Positions 34,227 through 46,127 of a stretch of DNA of 64,000 nt are shown in pieces; the stretch's first letter is position 1, and the number at the start of each line of letters is the position of its first letter. The stretch spans positions 7,616,197 through 7,680,196 of the forward strand of contig CM119270.1 of the NCBI GenBank assembly GCA_051294375.1, in the 5' to 3' direction. The stretch comes from Paraspadella gotoi (taxonomy: Eukaryota > Chaetognatha). A program made the translations under genes and the position numbers. A model generated the notes under the pieces. That model was not told where the DNA came from and searched no databases. It worked only from the letters and a program-made list of their open reading frames with translations.

Positions 34227-34704
34227 ATGGCGCCATCGCTTCTCGATAAAACGCGGAAGAGAAAATATCGAGATTTTGATCAAAAAATTATTCGAGAAAT
34301 AATTTAGGGAAATTTGAATCCGCGTCGAGAATAAGAAGCATCGGAAATTCGCCAGGAAATAATTTCGTGTCGTTTTCCAATATTTTTCCTTTCACTTCAT
34401 TCCGTTTCATTTCACTTCATTTCGATTCATTTTGTTTCATTTCTATATTCATTTTCATTCAGTGACATTCATTTCATTTTTTTATATGTTTCAAATTTTA
34501 TTAAATTTGATTTATTCACTGACTCACGGTTTTTGTGAAATTCATTACTGCATTATTCCCTTCTTGAATTTCTTTTTAGTTTTATTTCACATTTTATCAA
34601 TTGTTAATTGTAATCTCTTAGACTTTCTTCGTTTTTTCTCGCTAATACAGAATAATGAGGAAAGAACTTTCATAGAACCGGGAAAGAAGGAAACGGTGTT
34701 TTCG

Positions 34705-34708
<4 letters not shown>
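34227..34708. other. AT-rich sequence with TTTCATT words
   Basis: TTTCATTTC and TTTCACTTCATT words repeat irregularly at 34388-34480. No gene is supported. Confidence 0.5.
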
Positions 34709-34737
<29 letters not shown>

Positions 34738-34945
34738 NNNNNNNNNNNNNNNNNNNNNNNNNNNNNNNNNNNNNNNNNNNNNNNNNNNNNNNNNNNNNNN
34801 NNNNNNNNNNNNNNNNNNNNNNNNNNNNNNNNNNNNNNNNNNNNNNNNNNNNNNNNNNNNNNNNNNNNNNNNNNNNNNNNNNNNNNNNNNNNNNNNNNNN
34901 NNNNNNNNNNNNNNNNNNNNNNNNNNNNNNNNNNNNNNNNNNNNN
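34709..34945. repeat. (CT)n tract running into a 208-N gap
   Basis: CT repeats enter the gap (34738-34945) and unique AT-rich sequence leaves it. Confidence 0.9.
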
Positions 34946-35129
34946 CAATAATTTATACATCCGGTTTGTAGCATTAAATCTGGTTGTATATATATTTCTC
35001 TTCCCTCGGATTTAAAACAAATATTTTCATTTTTTAATATCATAGTCTTATTGTTGCGTCATGTTCATTTTAGTTCTCATCTTTCTCTAAATATAATTTA
35101 TAATTTAATTCATCATTGATGAATTAAAC

Positions 35130-35225
35130 TGCATCATCATCTTCTTCACGATAATTTTGTCATCATTATCGATAATAGCATCATCATCGTCATCATCATC
35201 GTCGTGATCATCATCTTCATCACGT
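35130..35225. repeat. (CAT)n/(CATCGT) tract
   Basis: CATCAT and CATCGT triplets interspersed with TTC, about 95 bases. Confidence 0.8.
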
Positions 35226-35295
35226 CTCACTCTCCGCGTTCGTCCGCGTTTGTGATTCTTACGCTTGGAAGAACCAAAGGCGTTTAGCGGAAAAG

Positions 35296-35531
35296 NNNNN
35301 NNNNNNNNNNNNNNNNNNNNNNNNNNNNNNNNNNNNNNNNNNNNNNNNNNNNNNNNNNNNNNNNNNNNNNNNNNNNNNNNNNNNNNNNNNNNNNNNNNNN
35401 NNNNNNNNNNNNNNNNNNNNNNNNNNNNNNNNNNNNNNNNNNNNNNNNNNNNNNNNNNNNNNNNNNNNNNNNNNNNNNNNNNNNNNNNNNNNNNNNNNNN
35501 NNNNNNNNNNNNNNNNNNNNNNNNNNNNNNN
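35296..35531. other. Assembly gap (236 N)
   Basis: The flanks are unique, GC-balanced sequence and not a microsatellite, unlike most gaps here. Confidence 0.93.
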
Positions 35532-36379
35532 GTGAGAGACGTGCCAACCCAATTACGTCGACCGCGCTCTTCCTCCTTAGCGACGACTGGCCCAGTCGCC
35601 TGTTTATTTCTTTTTATGTTAATGGAGGAGAAAAGAGCAAGAGGGAGATAGAGACGAAAGAGAGATGGACATGAAGGTAAACTTAAGATTGAAGACTCAC
35701 GCGAGAAGTTTGAAAGGGAATAAAGAATGTGAGATTTAAGCTTAGAAAGATTTTAAAAAAAAATTTACAAATCTATAATCATGAAATGAATATACCAAGA
35801 ATCAACAGTTTACTGGAGTAACATATTTGTTCAGATTTATGGATAATAAGAGAAAACAATGTAAATAAATGATCGCTACTAATTGTTTGCTTCGAATGCG
35901 TCAATGACTNNNNNNNNNNNNNNNNNNNNNNNNNCTTTCCAGAGAGAGAGTCGGATTTTAATTTGCCCGTCACTACTTATATATAGGTAGCTTAAGTAAG
36001 CTCTTAAGGGAAAACAGAAGATGCCTCGGTCTCCCCAGTCTCTGACAACGTCACGAAAAGAAAGTTGGAGCGCGGAAATGGTGACGACGAATTTTAGCTC
36101 GATGAAATCTTTAACGATCTTAACAACTTCCGCACAGAGCGAACAGCACCAAAAACTCGACGAGCCGTCATGGACTACGAAGAAATTGGTGCGAGGGAGA
36201 CTTTTCAAGGGGAAGGGCGTCTCCGGTCGCCGGATTCGCAACCGACCCCACGCCAAACTGATGCTCGCATCATATTGCCTGAACCAGACCTCTGGTCACA
36301 ACCTCGACGCCGACCCTTCAAAACAGAAAGCCAGATAGCTGCAGGGATCGCGGCAAATCCTGAGTATTCGTTACGAATT
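35532..36379. other. GC-balanced sequence with overlapping frames and a 25-N gap
   Basis: A 25-N placeholder lies at 35910-35934. From 36020 to 36380 three frames are open at once (105 and 70 codons on plus, part of a 125-codon frame on minus). None shows a domain. Because the tRNA-like head at 36380 points leftwards, this may be the body of that element. Confidence 0.35.
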
Positions 36380-36460
36380 TGAAGGCCAGGATCGAACCCG
36401 GGCGAAACCCAAGGTCGGACAAACGCCGAAACTCTTTCGAAACGTCGGGATTTTCGGTCG
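36380..36460 (-). mobile_element. tRNA-like (SINE-type) head
   Basis: The minus strand shows GTTTCGAAAGAGTTTCGGCG (A-box/D-arm-like) and about 35 nt later CGCCCGGGTTCGATCCTGG, a strong B-box (GGTTCGATCC). A tRNA gene is unlikely because no complete cloverleaf is evident. The element probably extends to lower coordinates. Confidence 0.4.
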
Positions 36461-37320
36461 AACTCTCTGCTTGCGACGAGGGAACACAGACGAAACGGAT
36501 CAACATAGAAGCGTCTCCAAGCCTCCGGCCGGTGTCATGGATGCCGGTGAAAGATACGTTTTCCGTCGCGAGATGGTGGGGTCATTGAATGATGCAAAAT
36601 AGTCGTGAGCGGTTTTCTTGGTCGTCAGCTCTCATTCATCGGACAAGCCCGACGCGACGTCTCCGTGGTACGCCCCTACGCGCGGCGTCCGTATGAACGA
36701 ACGAAGAATCGAGAGAAATTCGACTTTCGGCGAAATTTGGAACAAGTGATAACTGAGATGAAGATGAATGGTTTCTTTAAGTCAAATTCATTCATTTAAT
36801 GGATTTAACTGGTATGAACTATCAAAAGTTTTCTAACTAAATACAAATTGAGCCATTAATTTTTATTCGTACAAAATATTCAATAAATACATTCTCTAAA
36901 ACGTTATCAAAATTCAAACAGTATTTTTTAATTTAAGTTTGCATAGATTGTCAATTTTATACTATCTGACCAGAAATATTCAGAAAGTTTTCAAATCTTT
37001 GTATAAGTGATACAAAAGAAAATGTTAAATATATCTGGTTAAATTTAAATCGATTTTTTCTTTTATTTAAAATTTAATTTCACTGCAGAAAATTTCTACA
37101 AATCGTTTCCCTTAACAAAAACGAGAGGAGGAAGGTTTTTTTACGGTCTTTTGCAACAACTTTAATAGTTACAATTAAATTGCCGAGCGGTAAATGAAAT
37201 CCGGTGAAATATGGAAAAGTTTCGTCTTTTTTAAATCAAATTTGCCTTGTACTATTCTTATTTCCACGAGCTACGTTTCTTTAACACTCCCTTCTATGGT
37301 CTAGAATTTTTACTTCATAC
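36461..37320. other. Unclassified, GC-balanced then AT-rich
   Basis: 36461-36760 is GC-balanced with short open frames and no domain. 36761-37320 is AT-rich with nothing seen. Confidence 0.45.
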
Positions 37321-39480
37321 CTGGATAGGTCCTCGAGGCGAAGTTCCAAAGAAGAGAAGTAAAAACCTCTCGGCAAGGCAGTCGACTACGACGAATATCG
37401 ACGTTCCTAAGGATTAAATTCCTCGAACGAAAAACACTCAGAGATCGAAGAAGATAAGAGTCGTATATCGAAGCAAAAAATTCGGCGAGCCAAACGAGGA
37501 TCGCACGCCAGAGTCATCGTGCGAGCAAGAGAAAGAAGACTCGACACACAAAAAACGTGCGGTCTCGCGAATCCGTCTGCAGCTTAGGGCGGGAGAACCA
37601 AAGACGGGAAGACAGCACTGGACGAGCATGGACAGTCGCCTGGAAAGAGAGAGAGCGACAAGGCAGAGCCGCGAGGCGGAGAGGGAAATTGCACGAAAGG
37701 CAGAGGGAAAGAGTATCAACGACCATCGGTGAGAGCAGGCGCGCCATCGAATTAGCAGGAAAAGGTAATTCAGCACTGCCAGAAGGCAGAACACGATGAA
37801 CATGGAAAGGGAAGTTGCTGAGGGAGACCACAAGGCGAGAACGCCTTCGCCAAGGTGGAGGCCCAGACGTAACTGCCAAGGATAGCCGACGAACAGGCGC
37901 CCCTATCGTCACGTCAAAGATTCTCGAGGCGGAGAAAGTACGCGGCGTTGACGGAAGGAAACGCGGAATTGTGCGGCGCGGAGGTCGGCAGAGGATAGAG
38001 AGTATCGAGAAGAAGATAGCCGTCTGCTCGAATGAGAAGCCGCAGGGGAGACGAGATGGGGGAGAAATAAGCTAGATGGAGGAGGAGAAGAAGAGATTAG
38101 AGAAAGAAGCGGCTTTCGGAGAGGAAGGAAACACGCAGGACAGGCTGCTGCGGATCGAATGAAGGATACAATCAAACGGCGGATCTGCTGCGAATATCGG
38201 AATTGGAGGCGGCGAAAGGAGCGGCTGAAGGCGGAGCGAGGAAGAAGAAAGCTGCCGCGGAGCAGAGGAGAGAATCGACTCGTAGTGGGAGACGAATGAA
38301 GAAAAAGCCACGCTGGAGAAGATTGGCCCGACACTCGCACATACAGTCCTGAACAAGACTCGCAAGAGGATGGAGAAGAGAGCGAGAGAGAGAGCGAGAC
38401 GGAGTTGACGCTAGAGTCGTTTTCGATTGGAAGAAATTTAAAGGCGAAAGAAGGAGAGAGAAACGAGAGGTTGAAGGCAAAAGAAATTGGAAATCGCAGG
38501 TCCGAAAAAATCGGAGAAAACGTTGGCCCGATTTTCAGACCGAACATCCCGAGACAGATCCGCCGAGAAGGACCTACCCGAGGAGAATGAAGGCGCAATT
38601 GAAGGACGGTCGAACATCAATCTGGGAAAAAGTCGCGCGTCGCAGGGAGAAAGCAGGGGAAAGAAATGCGGCGACAGATGGAGGAGGAAGAGCGCGGCGC
38701 AGCGAGATAGATCGGCTCGGGGCTGGAAGCGGAAGAACTGCTGCGTTCTGACGGCTGACCAATGGACCGCCCAATGTTGGAGAAGGAGGTGCTGCGGAAG
38801 GGCGAAGGAGCACAAGAGATGCGGACAGTTGAAAAGAGTTTCTGCATTTCTCGGAAAAATGGAAAGGATCGGGTCCTGAAGGATTGGGGGAACAATACAC
38901 AGAAGCGACGATAAGCGTCCCTCGCGCGAATTGTGAGGAGGCAACTAACAAAGATGCTCGTCAACATCTCGCCGATTGTTCACTCTCGTTAACGCGAGAC
39001 ATAGGAGGCAATCCCGAGTCTGCGCCAATGTTCCACGCCTTTATAAGAACGTAGGTCACGAAGCTTTGAACGAATGCTAAAGAAAGTTCTGTTTGAGAAG
39101 AACTCGTCTGGAAGCACCGGAGCCGTAGATGTAGAGCAAAACAAGAGATTGATTCAGGCCAAACAAAAGGCACGACCGGAACAGATATGGGAGGAGACAG
39201 TACGCTATCGGGAAAAACGGAACCCAGAGGGAGGCACAGGAAAGTTTGTGAAGAAGCACATCGAGAGGAATGAGGAGCAAGTCGTACGCGGAGAGAATCG
39301 CGTATGTAAGGATGTCGAAAGAGACTCCACGCTTGCGCAGAAGAAGATGTTGGTCGAAACGAGAAGGAGGCGATTTTCACGTACACGCGAAGAGAGAGAT
39401 GACGTACGGAGCGAGATTTAGTCAGGAGGAGTTGTCTGTTATGAGAGCGATCATAGGACAAAGAGCTGAAGAGACCAAGT
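37321..39480 (+). pseudogene. Possible decayed coding region, plus strand
   Basis: A 2.1-kb GC-richer, purine-biased stretch in which all three plus frames in turn read as Arg/Glu/Lys-rich, low-repeat protein: 37557-37799, 37815-38075, 38487-38879 and 39074-39421 (115 codons, the most protein-like). The antisense frames are Ser/Leu/Arg-rich, as expected for the complement. No domain is recognised and frame changes occur repeatedly, so this could be a degenerate gene or mobile-element ORF, or simply purine-rich sequence. Confidence 0.2.
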
Positions 39481-39727
39481 GAGTAAGAAAAAACGAGAAA
39501 AACTAGAAATCAATTTCCTGTACTCTCCGCATTTCAATGAGATAGTAAAAATACAGAGAGTAGAGAAAGAATACGAGATGGGAATTGTGTAAGTCGAAAC
39601 ACACTGAGGAAATCACTACAACGAAGTCTCGGAGGTGGAGGATCAAATCACGCAATATCAAAATTGCGAGCATAGAAGAGGGAAAGGTAAATCAAGAATG
39701 TTGACCTAACGATTTTGTGTGCAGAGA

Positions 39728-39880
39728 ATGTCATATGGTAAGAGGATAACAGAATTCAGCGTCAGCGCTCACGAAAATCCACAACCAGAGTGCAGAGTCT
39801 GTGAACTAAAGAGAGCGGCGAGATCTCTAATGACAAAGGAGTTGACGGAGATAATAACTTCTGGGAGCCGTAGTCTTTGA
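39728..39880 (+). other. Short open frame with a Cys-rich motif
   Basis: A 50-codon frame from ATG to TGA containing ECRVCELKRAARSL, with a CxxC pair. It follows an acceptor-like TTTTGTGTGCAG (39713-39724). No family is recognised; the frame may be the tail of the decayed region to its left. Confidence 0.15.
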
Positions 39881-40430
39881 GAGTTTACAACTTAAAGATA
39901 AATACTTGCCAATCCTGTTGTGAGTCACATGTGCTCTGATTAGAGCTGTTCTTAATATCGCATAATTGATATGTACTTCATGTTCTCTTCCGACATTCAA
40001 TCAACAAATATGTCTATTCTTTCTAAACAGAAATCGCGCAACAATGCAAAGAAAAGAGCGGAACGCGAGCAATAGAAATTCAGATCATAAGATTTAACTT
40101 TCCGATTTTGCAATTTTAATTATAATTTTAATTATTCACTCAAGCATCACTCTCCTTCTCCCAACTGACACGAGTGTCTTTTAAATTACCTTCGCAAAAT
40201 TTATTTTTCAAAGCATCTTTTTCTGTCAGTAAAACAACAAACCCTGTTAAATTTGTTGAGAGCGTGTTTCCGCACGATTCATTTACCCGCGAATCTTGTG
40301 ATCCGCCACACCGCGTTTGGTCAGCCGAATGTTTGACCTGGAGTATTTCTAGCTGAGACTATCTTTTAAAATAGATGAGAGCAAGTCCTACTAAAGTTGC
40401 TCTTGGTTATTTTTTACAATATTTTAACAA
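39881..40430. other. AT-rich spacer
   Basis: Nothing recognised. Confidence 0.5.
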
Positions 40431-41160
40431 TTTCTCGACCTCCCGTCTCCACTCTCTCTGTTACCCTCCTCCCCAGTACACACCATCCTCCGGGCGTATC
40501 ACTTCTATCGAATAAAGCACGACGATCGCTTACATCACCAACTGTGCCCTCCTTAATCCCACATTTTTTTTATCGCCGCCACCTTTTCTCCCGCACGATA
40601 CACACATGGCAGGCCTTGGTAGTGGCTTTCGCGGATGGACAAGTTCCTCTGCGAGGATTTCGGTCTCTCGTGACCATCGACACGGGCCGCCGGCGCATTA
40701 CGACGTCAGCGAAGGCAAAGAACGTCTATCGCAGTAAGCCCTACTGTGCAGCGCAGAGTCCCACCAAGGCCCCTGCTCTTGACCGTCTGTGAGATACAAC
40801 ATCAAAACGTAGAATCTTCTTGGAAGGAACCGTTCCTCGTCGCTTTCGCGAGGGACTAAAAGCGCGTTTTCTCGCGCTCGAGACGGTCCCGAGCGAAGTG
40901 TTTTCGTGTATCGCGGAGCGCGCGGGAGATCTTCCGTCTGTGCTATCCGTCCAACTAACTCTTGGACCTCATTAGCTCTACTGCAGTTCGCCCGTTCACC
41001 TTCACTCTCTCTCCGAAGCGCGCGCTGGACGCGTCCTCTCGGATCATCGGGGCTACGAGGTCCCGAACGGCTGGACTCGGACTCGGTCTACAGGAGCGCT
41101 TGCAGAGTCGGGGATAAGTAGCATTTCATCTACAGCTTCCGCCTCTTTGAGAATCCTGTT
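40430..41160. other. CpG-dense, low-repeat segment
   Basis: CpG words are dense, especially 40830-41110 (TCGCGAG, CGCGCTCGAG, GCGCGCTGG). Two plus frames (131 codons from 40397 and 71 codons from 40906) are open, without domains. This may be a CpG-rich promoter or 5' region, but no start site or gene is identified. Confidence 0.3.
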
Positions 41161-41664
41161 GACTTTCGTAGAAAGGGAAAATGGGGGATCTGGGAAGGTG
41201 AGGCAAGAGAGGGGGGAGAATTCAATTTCAATTCAAATTTAATTTCAATTTCAATTCGCCCAATAGCTTCGTTGTCAAAAGCTTCCCCTTTGCAGAAACT
41301 CATAAATTAATTTATTTTTTATTGTTTTTGTAACGCAATTTCAATATCATTTGAAAGCTATTACAATAATTTTTTGAAACATTAAACACAATTTTTCAAA
41401 AATCCTGATGTTCATGTTTAAAAAATCGTTCTCAATTAATTACCCAGCTTTAATTGTATATTCCATGAACTCCAATATGCGTTTTTAATTTGAATAGTTA
41501 AATGATAATGACTTTCTACATCATTATTCCCTTCATTTCACCACATATCTCCTCTCCTTAAACCACTTATTAAATCCTCCTTCATGTCCAAGTACGATCA
41601 ACGTTTAATTTAGAAATTCCTTACCACACGACATACTCCGTTATTTTCGCTTCATAAATACTAA
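41161..41664. other. AT-rich spacer with an AATTTCAATT repeat
   Basis: TTCAATTTCAATTCAAATTT words repeat at 41221-41258. Otherwise nothing is seen. Confidence 0.5.
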
Positions 41665-41937
41665 ATATCTGAATCATGGCGATTCGCGAGAGAGTGGACC
41701 AGCCTCGAGACGCACTCATTCATCGGCCTTTTCGACCAGCTGCCGACGTGCTCCCGTCATCAACACGTCTTTAGGGTCATGTTGGCTCTTATCTCCTCGG
41801 GTCCCGCCTCTTATGACCGGATCACTCCGACTACGGAGGAAGACGGAGACCATAATTCTATTCCTAAACGAGAGAGGAGAACGCTTTCAAATTCCATCAC
41901 TGAGGCCAAAGTTGAAAACCGATCTGCTTATCGGTGA
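41665..41937 (+). other. Stop-to-stop open frame, protein-like
   Basis: Ninety codons are open between TAA (41662) and TGA (41935), with an internal ATG at 41779 giving 52 residues. Composition is balanced (His, Phe, Arg, Thr, Glu) and free of simple repeats. No family match is known to me, and no clear splice sites flank it. Confidence 0.18.
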
Positions 41938-42010
41938 GGGGGAGAAAGAAGAGAAGATGAGGAAGAGAGAGAGGTAGAGAGGGACGGCGTATAAAGGAGA
42001 TGGGTTTTAA
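41938..42010 (+). promoter_or_regulatory. GA-rich stretch ending in a TATA-like box
   Basis: A GA-rich run (41939-41985) is followed by GGCGTATAAAGGAGA with TATAAAGG at 41990-41997. The pairing of GA-rich DNA and a TATA box resembles some arthropod promoters, but no gene or initiator is visible downstream, where sequence becomes T-rich. Confidence 0.12.
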
Positions 42011-43375
42011 TTTCGAATTCTTTTTTTCTCGTATTTCTTTCAGTTCTCTTCTTTCTTTATTTCTGATTTATTGCTCCTCTTTCTGTTTTGTATATCTTTT
42101 CTTCTATCTCTCTTGTAATTCTTTCGTTTCTTCCTCTGTAGTTCCTCGCTATCTTTTTTTTCTTTCTTTCTCTTCTGTGCAGGATCCTTTTTTAATTTTC
42201 ATCACGAGCCCTATTGGTTTTTAAATTGCGCCGCAGATAACTCTAAGATCCACCATTAGTATATTTCGGTCGTCGGTGTGTCTGCCTCTTGAGAGGTTGA
42301 AAAATTTTTCATTTATACCCATTTCAAAATAATCAAAGAAACAAAAATATATAACTGTCGGTCCCACTTTTACATTTAAAATGTATAAAAATTGGTGGAA
42401 GTAACCAAATATATTTAAATCAATACTAAAATTTATCTAATTTTCCTTAAGGGTTAATATAAATAAATTTTACTATTCTGGGCAATCACCTGAAATTTGG
42501 AACAGGAAATTTGGGGTGGTTTAAGAAAAAAATGATAATTTAAATTCCGTCTACGTCCCCTGGCTATTATGCTTTCACAAATCAGATTAACTCTCTAACA
42601 GTACGTCAAGATTTCATTACTACCCAGAGAGAACCTTTTTACGTGGAAAGTTTATTCTCCGATAACTTTAGGTTTTCCCTATCAAATGAAGTGGTAATAA
42701 ATGTTTCCAAAAGTATGTTATTTAATTGTATGAAAGGCCTCTCCTTAAGTATTAAGAATTCGTTATTATTAAATCGTATTATAATTTGTCTAGGTGTTGT
42801 GTATAATTTGCTCATAATTTTTTGTTTTAAGAAGAAAGAAAAAACATCTTATAATCTAAGGGTGCACACTGGCCGGACCCCCCACATTGGGCCCGCCTAT
42901 AAGTTACTTACTAAGGAAATAACTACCCATAAAAATTCTATTAAAATTAAACGGTAAAAATAAAAACGACGTAATTTTGAATGAATGATGCATGTCATTA
43001 CCTTTATAATTAGAACACGCGCACTAAGAAAGTGCGGTAACAAGGGTCAATTGTAGTCTGGTTTTTACTTATGTGATCAACAAGAAGGAAATAGACAAAA
43101 AATAAAAGTTTAGATCTTTACGTTGTAGAGACAAAAGCATGCAAATAAATTGGAATTAGCTTGTGAATTTTTTCATTTTTTTCTCTTTTTATTTTTTCTC
43201 TCTCATTAACTTAATTTTTTTTTACCCTTTCTTCAATCTTTCTTTTTATTTTTTGAGTCTTTTTTGATTTTATACCTTACCTTTTTTCTTTTCCGCTTCT
43301 CTCATTTTCTTTTTTTCTTTAATCTCATTTAAAATCCCTGTCTAATTAGCGCCATACTTCCCTCCCTCCTTCTTC
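42011..43375. other. T-rich and AT-rich sequence
   Basis: Pyrimidine-rich 42010-42180, then AT-rich. A 104-codon plus frame at 42643-42957 is not low complexity, but has no domain I can name. 43170-43370 is T-rich. Confidence 0.45.
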
Positions 43376-44200
43376 TCACTTTCTTTTTTTCCTCACACAA
43401 GCCTGGACCATCGAAACAAAAGGAATGGACGCAAATTCCGCCCCGTCACGGGCGAACGTTCCCGAAATCGCGTTCCACCCTCCGTTCCCGTCCTCAAAGG
43501 CCACGTCTACATGTTCGTGCTGCGGAGAGCCTCCCTTCTCAGCTGGGCCAACTCCAGCCCCTGGGCAGCTCCAGTGCGACGTAAATCCGCTTCGACGTCG
43601 CCGGAGGCTGCGGTGGGATCTGATCGAGGCTGCGGCGAAAATCGCCGGCGCCGGCGACGCGATCGCCTCAGATCCCTCGCCGTTGACGGAAAAGATCGTG
43701 ATCGTAGGATGGCTAGCGGTCCTCGCGCAAACCTGGACCTCGGCTCCGGCGCAGGACGGCTTTTCTGGTTCCGCGGAACGAATACGACTTGTCGTGTCGA
43801 TGCAATTATTGTTGGGATATGGAATTGACTGGCGAACCGGAAAGGGCGCGATTTTCGAAATCGGACGAAAGAGAAGAAGAAAGTCAAGGGTGTCGGCGGA
43901 GGCGCTGGAATTCGGCAAAGGCGCGTGCTCCGCGGCAGGCGAAGAGGCCCGCGCCTGCTTCGATTCTGCCGCCGCCTTTCCGATCGAGAAATCGTCAAAC
44001 GAGAAACGACAAGTCCGCCAGGCGCTGGAGAAGACGTCAGCCTGGAGACGCTCTGGTGCGCCGCCCGCCAATCCGCGCCGTCGCGGAGGGCGGCGACGGA
44101 GCCTCCGCTTCTGAGCGTTTTCTTCTTCCTTCCTTTTTTCTTTTTTCTTTTCGATATCTCTTCTTCTTTCTTGCCTTAATTTTCAGCCTTATCTCCTAAA
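43376..44200. other. GC-rich island open in five frames
   Basis: Plus frames 43425-44114 (229 codons), 43511-43828 and 43789-44199, and minus frames 43376-44071 (231 codons) and 43507-43998 are all open. High GC depletes stop codons, so openness alone is weak evidence. CpG is dense. None of the translations contains a domain I recognise. It is the best place in the window to look for a real exon or a promoter island. Confidence 0.3.
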
Positions 44201-44459
44201 CTCCCAGGATCGAATATTTTTCGGCTCGAGGGCAGGAGAAGAACATGTAGGAGAGAGGAGAGGAAAGTCCAGAGCTTCGGGCTCCGCTTCGATCGAATTT
44301 GCAGCCGCTGCGGAATCCGGGAGAATTAAGGAGAAGAAGAGGAAGAGGAGTTAAAGTGAGCCGAGCGAAGTAATTCAAGGCAAGGAGCAGCCGCCGGACC
44401 GCCGCCGCGGCGCTCCCGAGGCTGCGCGATACGAAAAGGGGCTCCCTGAGTATAGCCAT

Positions 44460-44460
<1 letters not shown>
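44201..44460. other. GC-rich to purine-rich flank of the island
   Basis: GA-rich 44230-44350 and GCCGCCGCGGCGC near 44400. No gene is supported. Confidence 0.45.
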
Positions 44461-44514
<54 letters not shown>

Positions 44515-44528
44515 CTCTCTCTTCTCTC
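44461..44528. repeat. (CT)n microsatellite
   Basis: CT with three slips. It terminates the minus frame at 44196-44552 that looks Arg-Glu-rich. Confidence 0.95.
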
Positions 44529-45126
44529 GTCGTCCATTCCTCCCTTCCTCATCGTTTACGCTGCTAGTTGCATTGTAAACCCATTTGCATTACTACAAAA
44601 GCGAATGCGCCATCTCCTTAAGTGAGCCCACCCGCATTAGCATAATTTCCGCTCTTCTCTCTCTCTCTCTCGCTCTCTTCCCTTTCCGTTTCCAACTCAT
44701 ATGCAGAGGAGGTAGGCACAGCGTTAAAAGTGCGCCTTACCTTTAAGCCCTCATCGTCCTTTCCATTGTTCCCTTTTTATTCTTTGTTTCTCTCTCTCTC
44801 TCTCATCTCCTCTCCTCTTCTCTTCTCTCTCTCTCTCTCTCTCCTCTCCATCTCTCTCTCTTCTCTCTTCTCTCTTCACTCATTCATATCATCCTCTTTC
44901 TCACTTCTTTATCTTTTTCTTCCTCATCTTTTTTATTCTTTTTTCTTTATTCTCCTGTTAATCCGATCCTCGGTCTCCTTTATCTCATTCTTACGATCGA
45001 TTGTTCTTCTTTTTTTCTTTAATTTTTTTCGGTTCTTTTGTTGAAATTCGCGCTTTTTTTCTTTAGACGATTTGACAAAGAAACGAGAGATTTAAAAAAA
45101 AAGAGATAAGTACATAAAGAAGATGA
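44529..45126. other. Pyrimidine-rich region with CT patches
   Basis: CT runs at 44655-44680 and 44790-44880. T-rich to 45060. The 104-codon Phe/Ser frame is a shadow. Confidence 0.6.
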
Positions 45127-45262
45127 TCAATCAATAAATTAGTCAATCTCTTAATCAATGAATCAATGAATCAATCTCTCAATCAATGAATTAATCAATC
45201 AATCTCTTAATCAATGAATGAATCAATCAATCAAATAACCAATCGATTAATTAATCAATTCA
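45127..45262. repeat. (AATC)n tetranucleotide-type tract
   Basis: AATCAATC and AATGAATC units with CTCTT interruptions give a second-order period of roughly 35 bases. Confidence 0.85.
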
Positions 45263-45503
45263 TCTAAACAATTGACTTACCTTTCTTCGTTCTGTGCGAA
45301 GAAGTTTCCAAAGCAGAGAAAAGAGAAAAAACGACGCAAAAGACGAAGATTTTCCCCGCGATTTTTCTCTCAAAAATTCCGGCGGCGCGCGACCGTTTTA
45401 AATCCGTTGCGCTGTACCGAATACAGTGGAGTCGACGTTTTTCATCGTCTGGTTTCTCCCGGTTTTCGTGCGCCGATTTTAGTTTAGAAAGACCCATTTT
45501 TCT
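45263..45503. other. Unclassified sequence
   Basis: Two opposite frames of 71-77 codons overlap here with no domain. Nothing else is seen. Confidence 0.4.
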
Positions 45504-45534
45504 NNNNNNNNNNNNNNNNNNNNNNNNNTTTCTG

Positions 45535-45628
<94 letters not shown>
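45504..45628. repeat. 25-N gap followed by a (GA)n tract
   Basis: Placeholder gap at 45504-45528, then GA repeats with small slips from 45541 to 45628. Confidence 0.92.
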
Positions 45629-46107
45629 CGCTTCTTAAATAAGCTTCTCCCCAGTTTCGGAGATTAAGAAGCGTTTTGGTCCGAATTTTATTAATTTTTT
45701 TTTTTTTATCCGCCGACTTTATTTTCTTAACTTTTTTTCCTGAGCTTCTTCTCGCTCTCCCCTCTTTCTTCTGCTCGGCTCGAGAGAGAGAGAGTGGGCG
45801 AGAAATAGGAGTTTAATCGTTTAAGTTCTCTCTCTCGAAAAAAAAAAAATAAAATCACTTTTTCCTGTCCGTTGCGTAATAAAATTTTATGTTTTATTTC
45901 CATTCTGATCTCCTTTCATTTATTTGTTTCCGATTTTTCATTTTTCCTCTTTAGTTTTTCTCTTTCGTTTATTCCTTTTGTTGGTGGAAAATAATCGTTT
46001 CTTTTTTCCCCTCTTGTTTTTTTTTTCTTTTAATCGTTGGTCGAGGGAATGAGGTAAAAGAGAAATGGAGAAACAAAAGGCGTCCCTTTGCTGAGTTGTT
46101 TGAATTC
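45629..46107. other. Tandem locus duplication 2, left copy
   Basis: Re-occurs at 46128-46617. Shared landmarks are GCTTCTTAAA, GATTAAGAAGCGTTTTG, CTGAGCTTCTT, GAGAGAGAGAGT..GGCGAGAAATAG, TTATGTTTTATTTCCATTC, CTTTTGTTGGTGGAAAATAA and AGAAACAAA.GGCGTCC. No gene. Confidence 0.85.
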
Positions 46108-46127
46108 AGAGAGAGAGAGAGAGAGCA

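Noticed and set aside
43376-44114. Confident 229- or 231-codon gene
   Set aside because: Five frames are open because of high GC; neither translation shows a domain.
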